The notes below the pieces were generated by a model, which was given only the letters and a program-made list of their open reading frames with translations, was not told the origin of the DNA and ran no database searches. Positions 42,900-51,650 of a stretch of DNA of 64,000 nt are shown here, piece after piece. How positions within the stretch are numbered: the first letter of the stretch is position 1; each line of letters opens with the position of its first letter. A program made the translations under genes and the position numbers. The stretch comes from Streptomyces sp. NBC_00483. Lineage in GTDB: Bacteria; Actinomycetota; Actinomycetes; Streptomycetales; Streptomycetaceae. The stretch covers positions 1,488,001 to 1,552,000 of the forward strand of contig NZ_CP107880.1 of NCBI RefSeq assembly GCF_036013745.1, written 5' to 3'.

Positions 42900-42925
42900 G
42901 TCCGTCCGTGCCTACCGTCGACCGC

Positions 42926-43660
42926 ATGACTGACGCATGTTTCGGACACCCCCGGCTCGCCGCGATCTACGACCTCCTCGACCCGGACCGCGGCGACCTC
43001 GACGCCTACCTCCGGATCGCGAAGGAACGCGAGGCGCGCCGGGTGCTGGACATCGGGTGCGGCACAGGGGTCTTCGCTCTTCTCCTGGCGGACCGCGGCA
43101 TCGAGGTCGTCGGGGTCGACCCCGCCCCGGCGTCCCTCGACGTAGCCCGTGGCAAGCCCGGCGGCGAGCGGGTGCGGTGGATCGACGGCGACGCCACGAC
43201 CCTGCCGACCCTCCCGCCGCTCCGGGTCGACCTCGCGACCATGACGGCCAATGTCGCGCAGGCGATCACCGACCCACGGGCGTGGCAGAGCACCTTGCGG
43301 GGCGCCTACGAAGCCCTGCGCCCGGGCGGACACCTCGTCTTCGAGACCCGCGATCCGGCCCGCCGCGCTTGGGAGGAGTGGACCCGCGACCGCACCCACC
43401 GGGTGACCGACATCCCCGGCGTCGGACAGGTCGAGACATGGACTCAACTGACCGACGTGCACGGCCCGTTGGTCACCTTCCGCCAGACCTACGTGTTCGC
43501 CGCGGACGGCCAGACCCTGACCTCGGACTCGACGCTGCGCTTCCGTGACCAGGAGGAGGTCGAGCGCGACCTCCTCGCGGGCGGCTACCTGGTGACGGAC
43601 GTCCGCGAGGCGCCCGACCGACCGGGCAAGGAATTCGTCTTCGTGGCGCGACGCCCGTAG
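42926..43660 (+). CDS. SAM-dependent methyltransferase, class I
   Basis: 244 aa. SAM-binding motif I is VLDIGCGTGVFALLLADRG (near 38-56), followed by an acidic loop VVGVDPAPASLD, then RWIDGDATTLPTLPP and LRPGGHLVFETRDP, the usual Rossmann order. The substrate is not predictable. ATG 42926 is chosen over the longer open frame, which runs through the tandem repeat. The gene is isolated by the repeat from the dehydratase and is convergent with a TetR gene. Confidence 0.87.
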   Translation: MTDACFGHPRLAAIYDLLDPDRGDLDAYLRIAKEREARRVLDIGCGTGVFALLLADRGIEVVGVDPAPASLDVARGKPGGERVRWIDGDATTLPTLPPLRVDLATMTANVAQAITDPRAWQSTLRGAYEALRPGGHLVFETRDPARRAWEEWTRDRTHRVTDIPGVGQVETWTQLTDVHGPLVTFRQTYVFAADGQTLTSDSTLRFRDQEEVERDLLAGGYLVTDVREAPDRPGKEFVFVARRP

Positions 43661-43759
43661 CCGTCCACAGCCCCCGGACCGGCGACGAGGACAGCGAGCA
43701 GCCCTTCGAGCGGATCGACTAGGTCCTGTTACGGGAGTGGGCCGTTGTGGCGTGGATGG

Positions 43760-44536
43760 TCAATCCTCGTGGGGTGTGGGGGTCCGCCGAACGAGGCGCT
43801 GCTCGCGGTCGGCACGCTCTACGAGTCCTTGGATGCCGTCGAGTACGCAGGTGAGGCCGAAGGTGAGGGGGTCGTCGTCGGTGGGGGTGAAGGCGCCTTC
43901 GGCGACGGCCCGGGTGAGGGCAGGGAACCGGTCGGCGTGCGCGGTGAGTTGGTGAGTGGTCAGTCGGTTCCACTCCTCGTCGCCCGCCGCGGTGGAGTCG
44001 AGCGCCTCCTGGGTGAGGTTGCGTACCAGGCTCAGGACGAGGATGGCGGCGTCGTGGCGGTGGCGGGCACTGAGCCCTGTCGGTTCGAGGGCGGAAAGGG
44101 CCGCATCCAACCAGGCCACCTGGTGCGGGCCCATCGCGTGGCGTCGTAGGCCCGTCGCGGTCAGGATCCAGGGGTGGGCGCGGTAGACGTGGCGGCAGGC
44201 GCGGGCCCAGGCTTCGAGGCGGGGGCGCCAGCCGCCCGGGACGCGGTCGAGGTCGGGCGGGTCGCTGAGCACCGTGTCGACCATCAGGTCGATGAGGTCG
44301 GGCTTGCCGGGGACGTAACGGTAGAGCGCCATCGTGGTGACCCCGAGCAGCTCGGCCACCCGCTGCATGGAGAGGGACTCCAGCCCTTCGGCGTCGGCGA
44401 TCTCGACACCGCCGAGGGCCACTTGAGCGGGCGTGAACTTCGGCTTCGGGCCCCGTCGCGGACGGCTGTCCCCCTCGCCCCACAGCAGCGCGAGGCTGGC
44501 GCCCGGATCCCGACGGTTTTCCTTGTTCGCCGGCAC
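43760..44536 (-). CDS. TetR family regulator with TetR-C-like ligand domain
   Basis: 258 aa. After about 30 basic residues comes the HTH (VEIADAEGLESLSMQRVAEL, then VTTMALYRYVPGKPDLIDLM, about 45-90) and the long C-terminal domain of the TetR-C type. GTG 44536 is selected because AAGGAGG lies eight bases before it. Divergent from an alpha/beta hydrolase; two direct copies of a near-palindromic box lie between them. Confidence 0.9.
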   Translation of the reverse strand: MPANKENRRDPGASLALLWGEGDSRPRRGPKPKFTPAQVALGGVEIADAEGLESLSMQRVAELLGVTTMALYRYVPGKPDLIDLMVDTVLSDPPDLDRVPGGWRPRLEAWARACRHVYRAHPWILTATGLRRHAMGPHQVAWLDAALSALEPTGLSARHRHDAAILVLSLVRNLTQEALDSTAAGDEEWNRLTTHQLTAHADRFPALTRAVAEGAFTPTDDDPLTFGLTCVLDGIQGLVERADREQRLVRRTPTPHED

Positions 44537-44596
44537 GGTCCCGGCCTCCTTTCCGCGGACGGACCGCCCTGGGTGTTGCCCTCCGCCCAACAACTG

Positions 44597-44637
44597 CGTA
44601 TAACATACACAACAATGAGCGGCGTATCACGTACACA
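44597..44637. promoter_or_regulatory. Two direct 15-bp boxes, probable TetR operators
   Basis: CGTATAACATACACA (44597-44611) and CGTATCACGTACACA (44623-44637) are 26 bp apart and each contains a GTAT-N3-(A/G)TAC dyad. They lie between the divergent TetR and hydrolase start codons. Confidence 0.7.
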
Positions 44638-44668
44638 GTTATTGGGTCCGTAGCTTCTGGAGGTCTCC

Positions 44669-45751
44669 ATGCTTGGCATCGTCATTCCCGCCGCCGCAGC
44701 CGTCACGGTCGCCACACCTGTAGCCGGTCTCCTCGCACGCCGTGCGATCGTCCGTTCCGGTAACGCACGCCGGCTGCGCATCACCGGCAGCCAGGGTGTC
44801 GACGAGCAGTACTTCACCCGGATCGGCGGACTCGACCAGTGGCTCTGCGTCCGGGGCGAGGACCGCGCCAACCCGGTCGTGGTCGAACTGCACGGCGGTC
44901 CCGGCTCGTCCAACTCGATCCTGGCCAATGTCTCCCGCGACTGGGAGCGGCACGTCACCCTGGTGCGCTGGGACATGCGCGGCACCGGCAAGACCCTGCG
45001 CCGCTCGGGCGCCGAAGGGCGGGGCGAGATGACGTTCGAGCGGCTGCTGCGGGACGCGGTCGAAGTGGTGGAGCACATAAGGGAGCGCCTCGGTGTGCAA
45101 CGGGTCGTCCTGCTGGGGTGCTCCTTCGGCAGCGCCGTGGCGATGCGCATCGCGCGCAGCCGCCCCGACCTGGTCGACGCGTACATCGGGACCGACCAGA
45201 AGATCTTCGACGGCGGCCGGGACACCTCCGACTACTACGCCGCGCTGGACCGGCTGGAGAAGGCGGGCAAGAAGAAGGAACTGGCCGCTGTACGCGATAT
45301 GGGACCCGACCAAAGCGTCTGGAACGCCCAGCAGTTCAGCCACTTCAGCCGCTTCGCCTCCGCCACCGACCCGCACACCTTCGCCGCGATGAAGTCCGTG
45401 GTGATGAAGTCGCTGTGGTACTCGCCGCTGCACTCCCTGCGCGAGATCGGCACCTTCTTCAAGAGCTTCATGGCCTCCGCGGCCGTACTGCCCGCCACTG
45501 CCTCTCTCGACGACTGGGCGGACGGCACCCGGTTCGACGTCCCGTTCTTCGTCGTCCAGGGCGCCTGCGACCTGGTGAACACACCGGAACGCGCCCGCGC
45601 CTTCTTCGACGACGTCCAGGCACCGGTCAAGGAATTCACCCTGATCGAGGACACCGGCCACTTCGCCCCCTACAAACGGCCCGACCTCTTCCTCGACTTC
45701 CTCCTGACCCACGTCCTGCCGACCCTCCCCAGCGCCCGGCAGAGCGCGTGA
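44669..45751 (+). CDS. Alpha/beta hydrolase, proline iminopeptidase-like
   Basis: 360 aa. A short hydrophobic N-terminus (IVIPAAAAVTVATPVAGLLA) could anchor it to the membrane. The oxyanion motif HGGPG is at 75-79, the nucleophile Ser152 in LGCSFGS, and His in EDTGHFAP near the C-terminus. The HGGPG motif groups it with prolyl aminopeptidases and related hydrolases, but the substrate may be a small ester or peptide. Divergently controlled by the TetR protein. Confidence 0.87.
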   Translation: MLGIVIPAAAAVTVATPVAGLLARRAIVRSGNARRLRITGSQGVDEQYFTRIGGLDQWLCVRGEDRANPVVVELHGGPGSSNSILANVSRDWERHVTLVRWDMRGTGKTLRRSGAEGRGEMTFERLLRDAVEVVEHIRERLGVQRVVLLGCSFGSAVAMRIARSRPDLVDAYIGTDQKIFDGGRDTSDYYAALDRLEKAGKKKELAAVRDMGPDQSVWNAQQFSHFSRFASATDPHTFAAMKSVVMKSLWYSPLHSLREIGTFFKSFMASAAVLPATASLDDWADGTRFDVPFFVVQGACDLVNTPERARAFFDDVQAPVKEFTLIEDTGHFAPYKRPDLFLDFLLTHVLPTLPSARQSA

Positions 45752-45903
45752 CGCAGACCCGGCCCCGCGCACTCGACGAGGCGGCAGCGCTGACCGCAGC
45801 CCTCAACGAGCGGCTGCGCCGGACCACTTCACTGATGCCTCACCGATCCTCACTTGACCCCTTCGTGTCGAATGCCTGGGCGACGGCAAGGCTGTCTTCG
45901 TAG
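45748..45903 (+). pseudogene. Possible truncated coding remnant coupled to the hydrolase
   Basis: A GTG overlapping the hydrolase stop (GTGA) opens a 51-codon frame beginning TQTRPRALDEAAALTAALN, with codon use like a real start, then runs antisense into the end of the SnoaL-like gene and stops. It may be the beginning of a lost downstream gene; no family can be named. Confidence 0.3.
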
Positions 45904-46295
45904 ACGTGGTGCCTGGTGACAAGGGCGTCTTCGACAGTGACGTGCAAAGCGAACCGAGCGCGATAGGCACGTCCGGTGGAGCGGGCGGTCTGACGGATCT
46001 CGCCGAGCACGACCGCGTCGTTGCCGTCGATGAGGATGCGCTCGATCTCGGTGGCCGCCTCCCCAGGCACGTGGTGCTCGGCGAGCTCGCGGTAGTGAGC
46101 GGCGGCATCGGCACGCGTGGAACGGTGGCGGATCCATGGGGTGGCAGTCCGACCGTACTCGGCCTCTGGCCAATCCAGCTTCCAGTCGCCCCGCTCGGCA
46201 TACATCTCGGCAATGCGCTCAGGATCGCCCTCGCCGATCCGGCGCAACAGCTCCTCCAACACAGCGCGGGTGGTCGCAGGTGCGGTGATGGACAC
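45840..46295 (-). CDS. SnoaL-like/NTF2-fold protein
   Basis: 151 aa, a cone-shaped NTF2-like fold with the usual pattern: helical start (VLEELLRRIGEGDPERIAEM), WKLDWPEAEYGRTATPWI, then strands ending RFALHVTVEDALVTRHHVYE. Members include polyketide cyclases, limonene-epoxide hydrolases and many uncharacterised proteins; no function is assigned. It is preceded at 77 bp by a perfect 11-bp inverted repeat. Confidence 0.85.
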   Translation of the reverse strand: MSITAPATTRAVLEELLRRIGEGDPERIAEMYAERGDWKLDWPEAEYGRTATPWIRHRSTRADAAAHYRELAEHHVPGEAATEIERILIDGNDAVVLGEIRQTARSTGRAYRARFALHVTVEDALVTRHHVYEDSLAVAQAFDTKGSSEDR

Positions 46296-46541
46296 GACTG
46301 ATCACTCCGATCCGACATCCGTGTCTGACTGACGCGGCGAGATCACCATTCTCGCCAGTGCCTACAGAGCGGTGCCATTACCTCCCAGGTAATGGCATGG
46401 AGCACCGAGATCCGCTCTCGCAACAGGCCCTGGAGCGCTGTCCTGGCCCGCACGGCTGGCGATCCATCGCGCCAGAGCTCCGGCTCCAGGTCAATGACCG
46501 GCGCACCGGAGACCGTGCCCTCCCCGGTGCGCCCGCGTCGA
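46296..46541. promoter_or_regulatory. Gap with perfect 11-bp inverted repeat upstream of the SnoaL-like gene
   Basis: TGCCATTACCT-CCC-AGGTAATGGCA lies at 46373-46397. It looks like an operator for a dimeric repressor, but no regulator gene adjoins it. The remaining sequence up to the SDR stop has no convincing gene. Confidence 0.65.
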
Positions 46542-47336
46542 TCAGCTCGGCGGCGTGTAGCGGCCGTCGATCGCCGTCCAGCCGCCGTCCACGAACAGTT
46601 GGCTGCCCGTTACGAACGAGGAGGCGTCGGAGGCCAAGTAGACGACTGCGCCTGCCAGTTCGTCGGGGCGGGACCAGCGGCCCAGGGCGCTCTTGGAGGC
46701 GTACGCGTCGGACCACTCCGGTACCGCGCGGATCTGTGCGGTCAGTGGGGTCGACACGACGCCCGGCGCGATGGTGTTCACGCGCACACCGGACGGGCCC
46801 AGTTCGGCCGCCGCCGTGCGCGCGAGCTGGACGAGGCCCGCCTTGGTCGCCGCGTACACGCCCTGGCCCGGCTCCACCGTCACCGCGCGGATCGAGCTGA
46901 AGCCGATGATGCTGCCCCGGCCGCGCTCCGCCATGCCGCGCCCGAACGCCCGCACCAGGTCGAAGGATGCGCGCAGGTTGAGGGAGACGACCCGGTCGAA
47001 CTCCTCGGACGTGTAGTCGAGGAGGCGCTTGCGGACGTTCGTCGCGGCGGTGAAGACGAGGATGTCGACCGGGTCGAGGTCCTCGGCCGCGTGCGTCACC
47101 GCGTCCGTGTCCAGGACGTCCAGGGCGTACGCCGACATGCCCGTGCCCATCGACGCCGTCTCCTCGGCCGCCTTGAGGTCGCGGTCCGCGCACACCACCT
47201 GCGCGCCGTGCGCGGCCAGCGCCAGGGCGCTCTCCCGGCCGATGCCGCCGCCCGCGCCCACCACGACCGCCTTGCGTCCGTCGAGGCGGAACAGGGCCGC
47301 GTAGTCCGTGGGTTGCGTCGGTTCCTGCGTCGTCAC
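46542..47336 (-). CDS. Short-chain dehydrogenase/reductase (SDR)
   Basis: 264 aa. The cofactor motif GAGGGIGRES lies near residues 27-36, NLRASFDLV in the middle, Tyr and Lys in VYAATKAGL, and the C-terminal SSFVTGSQLFVDGGW, typical of the 3-oxoacyl/gluconate dehydrogenase type. Last gene of the peptide-ABC operon, four bases after the aldehyde dehydrogenase, suggesting it oxidises an alcohol or reduces a carbonyl derived from the same imported compound. Confidence 0.9.
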   Translation of the reverse strand: MTTQEPTQPTDYAALFRLDGRKAVVVGAGGGIGRESALALAAHGAQVVCADRDLKAAEETASMGTGMSAYALDVLDTDAVTHAAEDLDPVDILVFTAATNVRKRLLDYTSEEFDRVVSLNLRASFDLVRAFGRGMAERGRGSIIGFSSIRAVTVEPGQGVYAATKAGLVQLARTAAAELGPSGVRVNTIAPGVVSTPLTAQIRAVPEWSDAYASKSALGRWSRPDELAGAVVYLASDASSFVTGSQLFVDGGWTAIDGRYTPPS

Positions 47337-47340
47337 CGTG

Positions 47341-48840
47341 TCACCGGTCCTTCTTCGTCGTGCTCGGGCGGATCACTGCCATGCGGGTCACCGTGAGTTC
47401 GTCGATCGCGAACCGCGGCCCCTCGCGGCCCGCCCCGGAGTCCTTCACGCCGCCGTACGGCATGGTGTCGGAGCGGAAGCCGGGGACCTCGTTGACGACC
47501 ACGCCGCCCGCCTCCAGGCGGTCCACCGCGGCGAACGCGGTGTCCAGGGACGCGGTGTAGACGCTGGCGTGGAGGCCGTATCGCGAGTCGTTGACCAGGG
47601 CGAACGCCGCGTCCATGTCCGGGACCGAGCGGAGGCACACCACCGGGCCGAAGACCTCCTCGCTCCAGACGGCGAGGTCGGGGTCCGGGTCGAGCAGGAG
47701 CGTGGGCTCCAGCACGCCGCCCGTCGCCCCGCCGCCGACCGCGAGCGTCGCGCCCGACTTCACCGCTTCCTCCACCCACGTACGGACGCGGTCGGTCGAC
47801 CCCTCGTCGATCAAGGCCGAGACACGTGTCTCGGGGGCGCGCGGGTCGCCCGTCGTGATGTCCGGGATGCGGGCCGTCAGACGGGTCACGAACTCCTCGC
47901 GCACCGCCTCCTCCACGATGACCCGCTGCACGCTGATACAGGCCTGCCCTGAGGCGTAGTAGCCGCCCCGGACGACGGCGTCGGCCGCGGCGTCGAGGTC
48001 GGCGTCGGCGGCCACCACCAGGGCCGCGTTGGAGCCGAGTTCGAGGAGCGTCTTGGTGGGGGCCGCGTCCTTGGCGATGCGGTGACCGACGGCGGCGGAG
48101 CCGGTGAAGGAGACCGCGCCGATGCGGCGGTCGGTGGTGAGTGTCTCGCCCACCTCCGGGCCTCCGGTCACCAGTTGCACCGCCGCCCGCGGCGCCCCGG
48201 CCTCGTACAAGGCCTCGCGCAGCAGGTGCACGAGCCACAGCGTCGCCAGTGGAGTCTGCGGGGCAGGCTTGGCGATGACCGGGCAGCCGGCCGCGACCGA
48301 GGGCGCGAGCTTGTGCGCGGCGAGGAGGAGCGGGTAGTTGAAGCCGGCGATGCCGACCACGACGCCGATCGGCTTGCGGGTCCAGAAGCCGAGCAGCCCC
48401 TCGCCGGAGGGCAGCAGGTCGAGCGGCACCGTCTCGCCGTGCAGCCGGGCCACTTCCTCGGCGGACGTGCGCAGCGTCAGGAGCGTACGGTCCACCTCCA
48501 CCCGGCAGTCGACCAGGGGTTTTCCCGTTTCCAGAACGAGGAGGTGCTCGAAGTCGGCGCGGCGGGCGGCGATCGCGTCGTACGTCGACTGCAGGGCCGA
48601 GCTGCGGATGTGCGAGGGGAGCGCGCCGACCCGGGTACGGACCGCGACCGCCTCGTCCAGCGCCCGCCGGGCCAGCGCCGTGTCGCCGACCGGCGCGTGG
48701 CCGATGACCGACCCGTCGTACGGGAAGCGCACATCCTCGCTCGCCGGGGCCGGCAGCCAGGTGTCTCCGACGGGCAGGCCCTCGGGGAACTCCGGCTTCA
48801 ACGGGCCTGCTGTTGCCGCCGGTTCGGGGTGTGCGTTCAC
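47341..48840 (-). CDS. Aldehyde dehydrogenase family protein
   Basis: NAD(P)-dependent aldehyde oxidation to acid, 499 aa. The catalytic Cys301 is in YYASGQACISVQR, Glu in LELGSNAAL, the cofactor loop in FTGSAAVGHRI and a conserved FNYPLLLAAHKLAP. The frame is open upstream, but GTG 48840 overlaps the ATPase stop and fits the family start. Carried in an ABC import operon with an SDR, it probably processes the aldehyde released from the imported substrate. Confidence 0.92.
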   Translation of the reverse strand: MNAHPEPAATAGPLKPEFPEGLPVGDTWLPAPASEDVRFPYDGSVIGHAPVGDTALARRALDEAVAVRTRVGALPSHIRSSALQSTYDAIAARRADFEHLLVLETGKPLVDCRVEVDRTLLTLRTSAEEVARLHGETVPLDLLPSGEGLLGFWTRKPIGVVVGIAGFNYPLLLAAHKLAPSVAAGCPVIAKPAPQTPLATLWLVHLLREALYEAGAPRAAVQLVTGGPEVGETLTTDRRIGAVSFTGSAAVGHRIAKDAAPTKTLLELGSNAALVVAADADLDAAADAVVRGGYYASGQACISVQRVIVEEAVREEFVTRLTARIPDITTGDPRAPETRVSALIDEGSTDRVRTWVEEAVKSGATLAVGGGATGGVLEPTLLLDPDPDLAVWSEEVFGPVVCLRSVPDMDAAFALVNDSRYGLHASVYTASLDTAFAAVDRLEAGGVVVNEVPGFRSDTMPYGGVKDSGAGREGPRFAIDELTVTRMAVIRPSTTKKDR

Positions 48841-49757
48841 GCGGGGTGCTCCTGGTTGAGGTCGGCCGCCGTCACTCCGGCCAGTGCCTTCTTCAGCGTG
48901 GGCACGGCGGCGATCAGCCTGCGGGTGTAGGGGTGTCGGGGATCCTCGTAGAGCTGCTCGGTCGGCCCCGTCTCGACGATCTCGCCCGCCTGCATGACGG
49001 CGACGCGGTCGCACACGTGCCGGACGACGGACAGGTCGTGGGAGACGAAGACGAGGGTGAGGTTCAGCTCGTCGACGAGGTCGGCGATGAGGTTGAGGAC
49101 CTGGGCGCGCACGGACACGTCCAGGGCGCTGACCGGCTCGTCCGCCACGATGATGTTCGGCCGTGGCGCGAGGGCCCGGGCGATGGAGATGCGCTGGCGC
49201 TGGCCGCCGGAGAACTGGTGCGGGTAGCGCCGGGCGGCATCCGCGCCCAGGCCCACGGATTCGAGGAGTTCGGCCACCCGCTCCTTGCGGCTCCTGATGC
49301 CCTGCGCGACGAGCGGTTCCGCCACGATGTCACCCACCTTCATCCGTGGGTCGAGCGAGCTCATCGGGTCCTGGAAGACGAGTTGGAGGCGTTCGCGGAC
49401 GAAGCGGAGCTGTCGTTCACGGAGCCGGGTGATGTCCCGGCCGTCGATCTCGACCGTGCCGCTGGTCGGCTTGTCGAGCCCGGCCAGGATGCGCAGCAGC
49501 GTCGACTTGCCGCACCCCGACTCCCCCACGATGCCGAAGCGCCCGCCCTGCGGCACGGAGAAACTGACACCGCGCAGGGCGTGCACGGGCGGGGCGGGGG
49601 TGCGCAGGGACGTCCGCGGGCGGTGGTAGTCGCGGGTGACGTCGGTGACGCGGAGGGCGTCGGTACCGGCCTGACCCTCTCCACCGGCCCGTTGCTCTCC
49701 ACCGGACTGTCCCTCTCCATCGGACTGCCGCTCTCCACCGGTCTGTTGCTCAGCCAC
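48837..49757 (-). CDS. Peptide/nickel-type ABC transporter ATP-binding protein (DppF/OppF-like)
   Basis: 306 aa. Walker A is GESGCGKST, the ABC signature is FSGGQRQRI, Walker B is IIVADEPVSALD and the H-loop is SHD. The first 30 residues are an unusual hydrophilic tail of repeats (GGERQ, DGEGQ, GGEQR, GGEGQ) from an 18-bp tandem repeat. GTG 49757 follows AGGAGG and overlaps the preceding ATPase gene by eight bases. It pairs with the other ATPase to power the importer. Confidence 0.92.
   Translation of the reverse strand: MAEQQTGGERQSDGEGQSGGEQRAGGEGQAGTDALRVTDVTRDYHRPRTSLRTPAPPVHALRGVSFSVPQGGRFGIVGESGCGKSTLLRILAGLDKPTSGTVEIDGRDITRLRERQLRFVRERLQLVFQDPMSSLDPRMKVGDIVAEPLVAQGIRSRKERVAELLESVGLGADAARRYPHQFSGGQRQRISIARALAPRPNIIVADEPVSALDVSVRAQVLNLIADLVDELNLTLVFVSHDLSVVRHVCDRVAVMQAGEIVETGPTEQLYEDPRHPYTRRLIAAVPTLKKALAGVTAADLNQEHPA
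49677..49748. repeat. 18-bp tandem repeat, four copies, at the ATPase N-terminus
   Basis: Copies at 49677-49694, 49695-49712, 49713-49730 and 49731-49748, each starting CTCTCCA. The frame is kept and each copy adds six residues to a hydrophilic tail before the ABC fold. Confidence 0.9.
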
Positions 49758-50784
49758 GGCCGGCCTCCTGGCGGTCGGGGGTGTGCGCATCCACGTGCTC
49801 CGTCGGCACCGGGTGGAAGCACGCGTACCCGGAGTCCGGGCCCGTCGAGGTCCACTCGGGGCGGGTCGCGCACCGGTCGGTGGCCGCCGTGCAGCGGTTA
49901 CGGAAGACGCATCCGGCCGGGAAGGCGCCGGCGGGCGGCACCGAACCACCGATGGTGGCGAGCCGGCCTCGCTCGTCGACGACCGTCAGGTCCGACGCGC
50001 CGATCAGACCCTGCGTGTAGCGGTGCCTCGGGCGCGTGAACACCTCGCGTACGGGACCGGATTCGACGACTCGGCCGCCGTACATGACCATGACGCGCTC
50101 GCAGGCGGTCGCGACCACGGCGAGGTCGTGGGTGATGAACAGGAGCGCCGAACCACGCTCCTTCACCCCGCGCACGATCAGGTCGAGGACGCGCGCCTGC
50201 ACGGTGACGTCGAGCGCGGTCGTGGGTTCGTCGCAGACCAGCAGCGCGGGGTCGTTGGCGAGGGCGATGGCCAGGACGACGCGCTGGCGCTGGCCGCCGG
50301 AGAACTGGTGCGGGTAGGCGCGCGCGGCGGCCGCCGGGTCGGGAAGGCCCACCTGGTCGAGGAGTTCCACGGCGGCGGCGTGCGCGGAGGCGCGGTCGGG
50401 CCGGGTGCGGTGGACGAGGAGCACCTCGGCGATCTGGCGGCCGACGCGCATCGTGGGGTTCAGGGCGGTCATGGGCTCCTGGAACACCATGGCGATGTCC
50501 TTGCCCCGCAGGCGGGACATCCGCGTCTCGTCGGCGCCGATCAGGTCGTGGTCGACACCGGCGAGCCGCACAGAGCCTGTGGCGCGCAGTCCTTCCGGGA
50601 GCAGGCCCATGAGGCTGAGTGACGTCAGCGACTTGCCGGAGCCGGACTCGCCGATCAGGCCGACGCGTTCGCCGGAGCGGATGGTGAAGTCGACGTCCTC
50701 GACGAGCGGTTGGTCGCTCGCGCGCACGCCGAGCCCGGTCACGCTCAGCACGTCGTCCGGTGGAGTCTCCACTGCGGCAGTCAT
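49750..50784 (-). CDS. Peptide/nickel-type ABC transporter ATP-binding protein (DppD/OppD-like)
   Basis: 344 aa. Walker A GESGSGKSL, signature FSGGQRQRV, Walker B LLVCDEPTTALD. The C-terminal oligopeptide-transporter extension has four cysteines in CVFRNRCTAATDRCATRP and CFHP, which in this family can bind an iron-sulfur cluster. ATG 50784 overlaps the permease stop (ATGA). Confidence 0.93.
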   Translation of the reverse strand: MTAAVETPPDDVLSVTGLGVRASDQPLVEDVDFTIRSGERVGLIGESGSGKSLTSLSLMGLLPEGLRATGSVRLAGVDHDLIGADETRMSRLRGKDIAMVFQEPMTALNPTMRVGRQIAEVLLVHRTRPDRASAHAAAVELLDQVGLPDPAAAARAYPHQFSGGQRQRVVLAIALANDPALLVCDEPTTALDVTVQARVLDLIVRGVKERGSALLFITHDLAVVATACERVMVMYGGRVVESGPVREVFTRPRHRYTQGLIGASDLTVVDERGRLATIGGSVPPAGAFPAGCVFRNRCTAATDRCATRPEWTSTGPDSGYACFHPVPTEHVDAHTPDRQEAGRG

Positions 50785-51650
50785 CGGTGGTCCTCCACCT
50801 TGGGGTCGAAGCGGTCGCGCAGCCCGTCGCCGAGCAGGTTGAATCCGAGTACGGCCACCGCGATCGCGAGGCCGGGGAAGACGGCGAGCCGGGGCGCGGT
50901 GCCGAGCAGCTCCTGGCTCTCCTGGAGCATCCGGCCCCAGGACGGGGTGGGCGGCGGGGTGCCGAAGCCCAGGAAGGACAGCGCGGCCTCGGCGAGCACG
51001 GCGATGGCGAAGCCGACCGAGGCCTGCACGATGACCAGGCTGCTGACGTTGGGCAGCACGTGCCGCAGCGCGATGGCGAACGGCCTGCGTCCGGCCGAGC
51101 GCGCCGCCATCACGTACTCCGTGCCCATGACCTGGAGGGTGCCGCCGCGGATGAGGCGGGCGAAGTTGGGGATGGAGGCGATGCCGATGGCGACCATGGC
51201 GACCACCGTCCCTGCGCCGTAGACGGCGGCGAACATGATGGCGAGCAAGAGGGCGGGGAAGGCGAGGATCAAGTCGTTTCCGCGCATGAGGAGTTCGCCG
51301 AACCAGCGCGAGCCCATCCCGGCGAGGATGCCGAGCGGCACCCCGATCACCGCGGCGACGCCGACCGCGACCAACCCGACGTAGAGCGTCGTCCGCGAGC
51401 CGATGAGGATCTGGCTGAAGACGTCGCGCCCGAACTTGTCGGTACCGAACCAGTAGTCGGCGGACGGCTGTTGGAGTCGTACGGCGGGGTTCACCAGGGT
51501 CGGGTCGTGCGGTGTCCAGACGAAGGACAGCAGCGCCATGGCGACCACCAGCGCGACGACGATCCCGCCGACGAGGAGGGAGCCGGGCAGCGGCCTGCGG
51601 CGGCGCCGGACGATCGCGGCCTCCGCCGTGTCCGAGGTAGTTGAAGCCAT
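50781..51650 (-). CDS. Peptide-type ABC transporter permease (DppC/OppC-like)
   Basis: 289 aa. An N-terminal helix after an Arg-rich tail is followed by WFGTDKFGRDVFSQILIGSR, the OppC-N signature, five further helices, and an EAA-type loop (TEYVMAARSAGRRPFAIALR). Second channel subunit of the importer. Stop and start overlap the neighbouring genes on both sides, so the whole cluster is translationally coupled. Confidence 0.93.
   Translation of the reverse strand: MASTTSDTAEAAIVRRRRRPLPGSLLVGGIVVALVVAMALLSFVWTPHDPTLVNPAVRLQQPSADYWFGTDKFGRDVFSQILIGSRTTLYVGLVAVGVAAVIGVPLGILAGMGSRWFGELLMRGNDLILAFPALLLAIMFAAVYGAGTVVAMVAIGIASIPNFARLIRGGTLQVMGTEYVMAARSAGRRPFAIALRHVLPNVSSLVIVQASVGFAIAVLAEAALSFLGFGTPPPTPSWGRMLQESQELLGTAPRLAVFPGLAIAVAVLGFNLLGDGLRDRFDPKVEDHR

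Noticed and set aside
46296..46541. A small regulator gene (HxlR or MarR) in the gap beside the orphan palindrome
   Set aside because: Frames on both strands have no HTH or plausible ribosome binding site; only a doubtful short frame remains.
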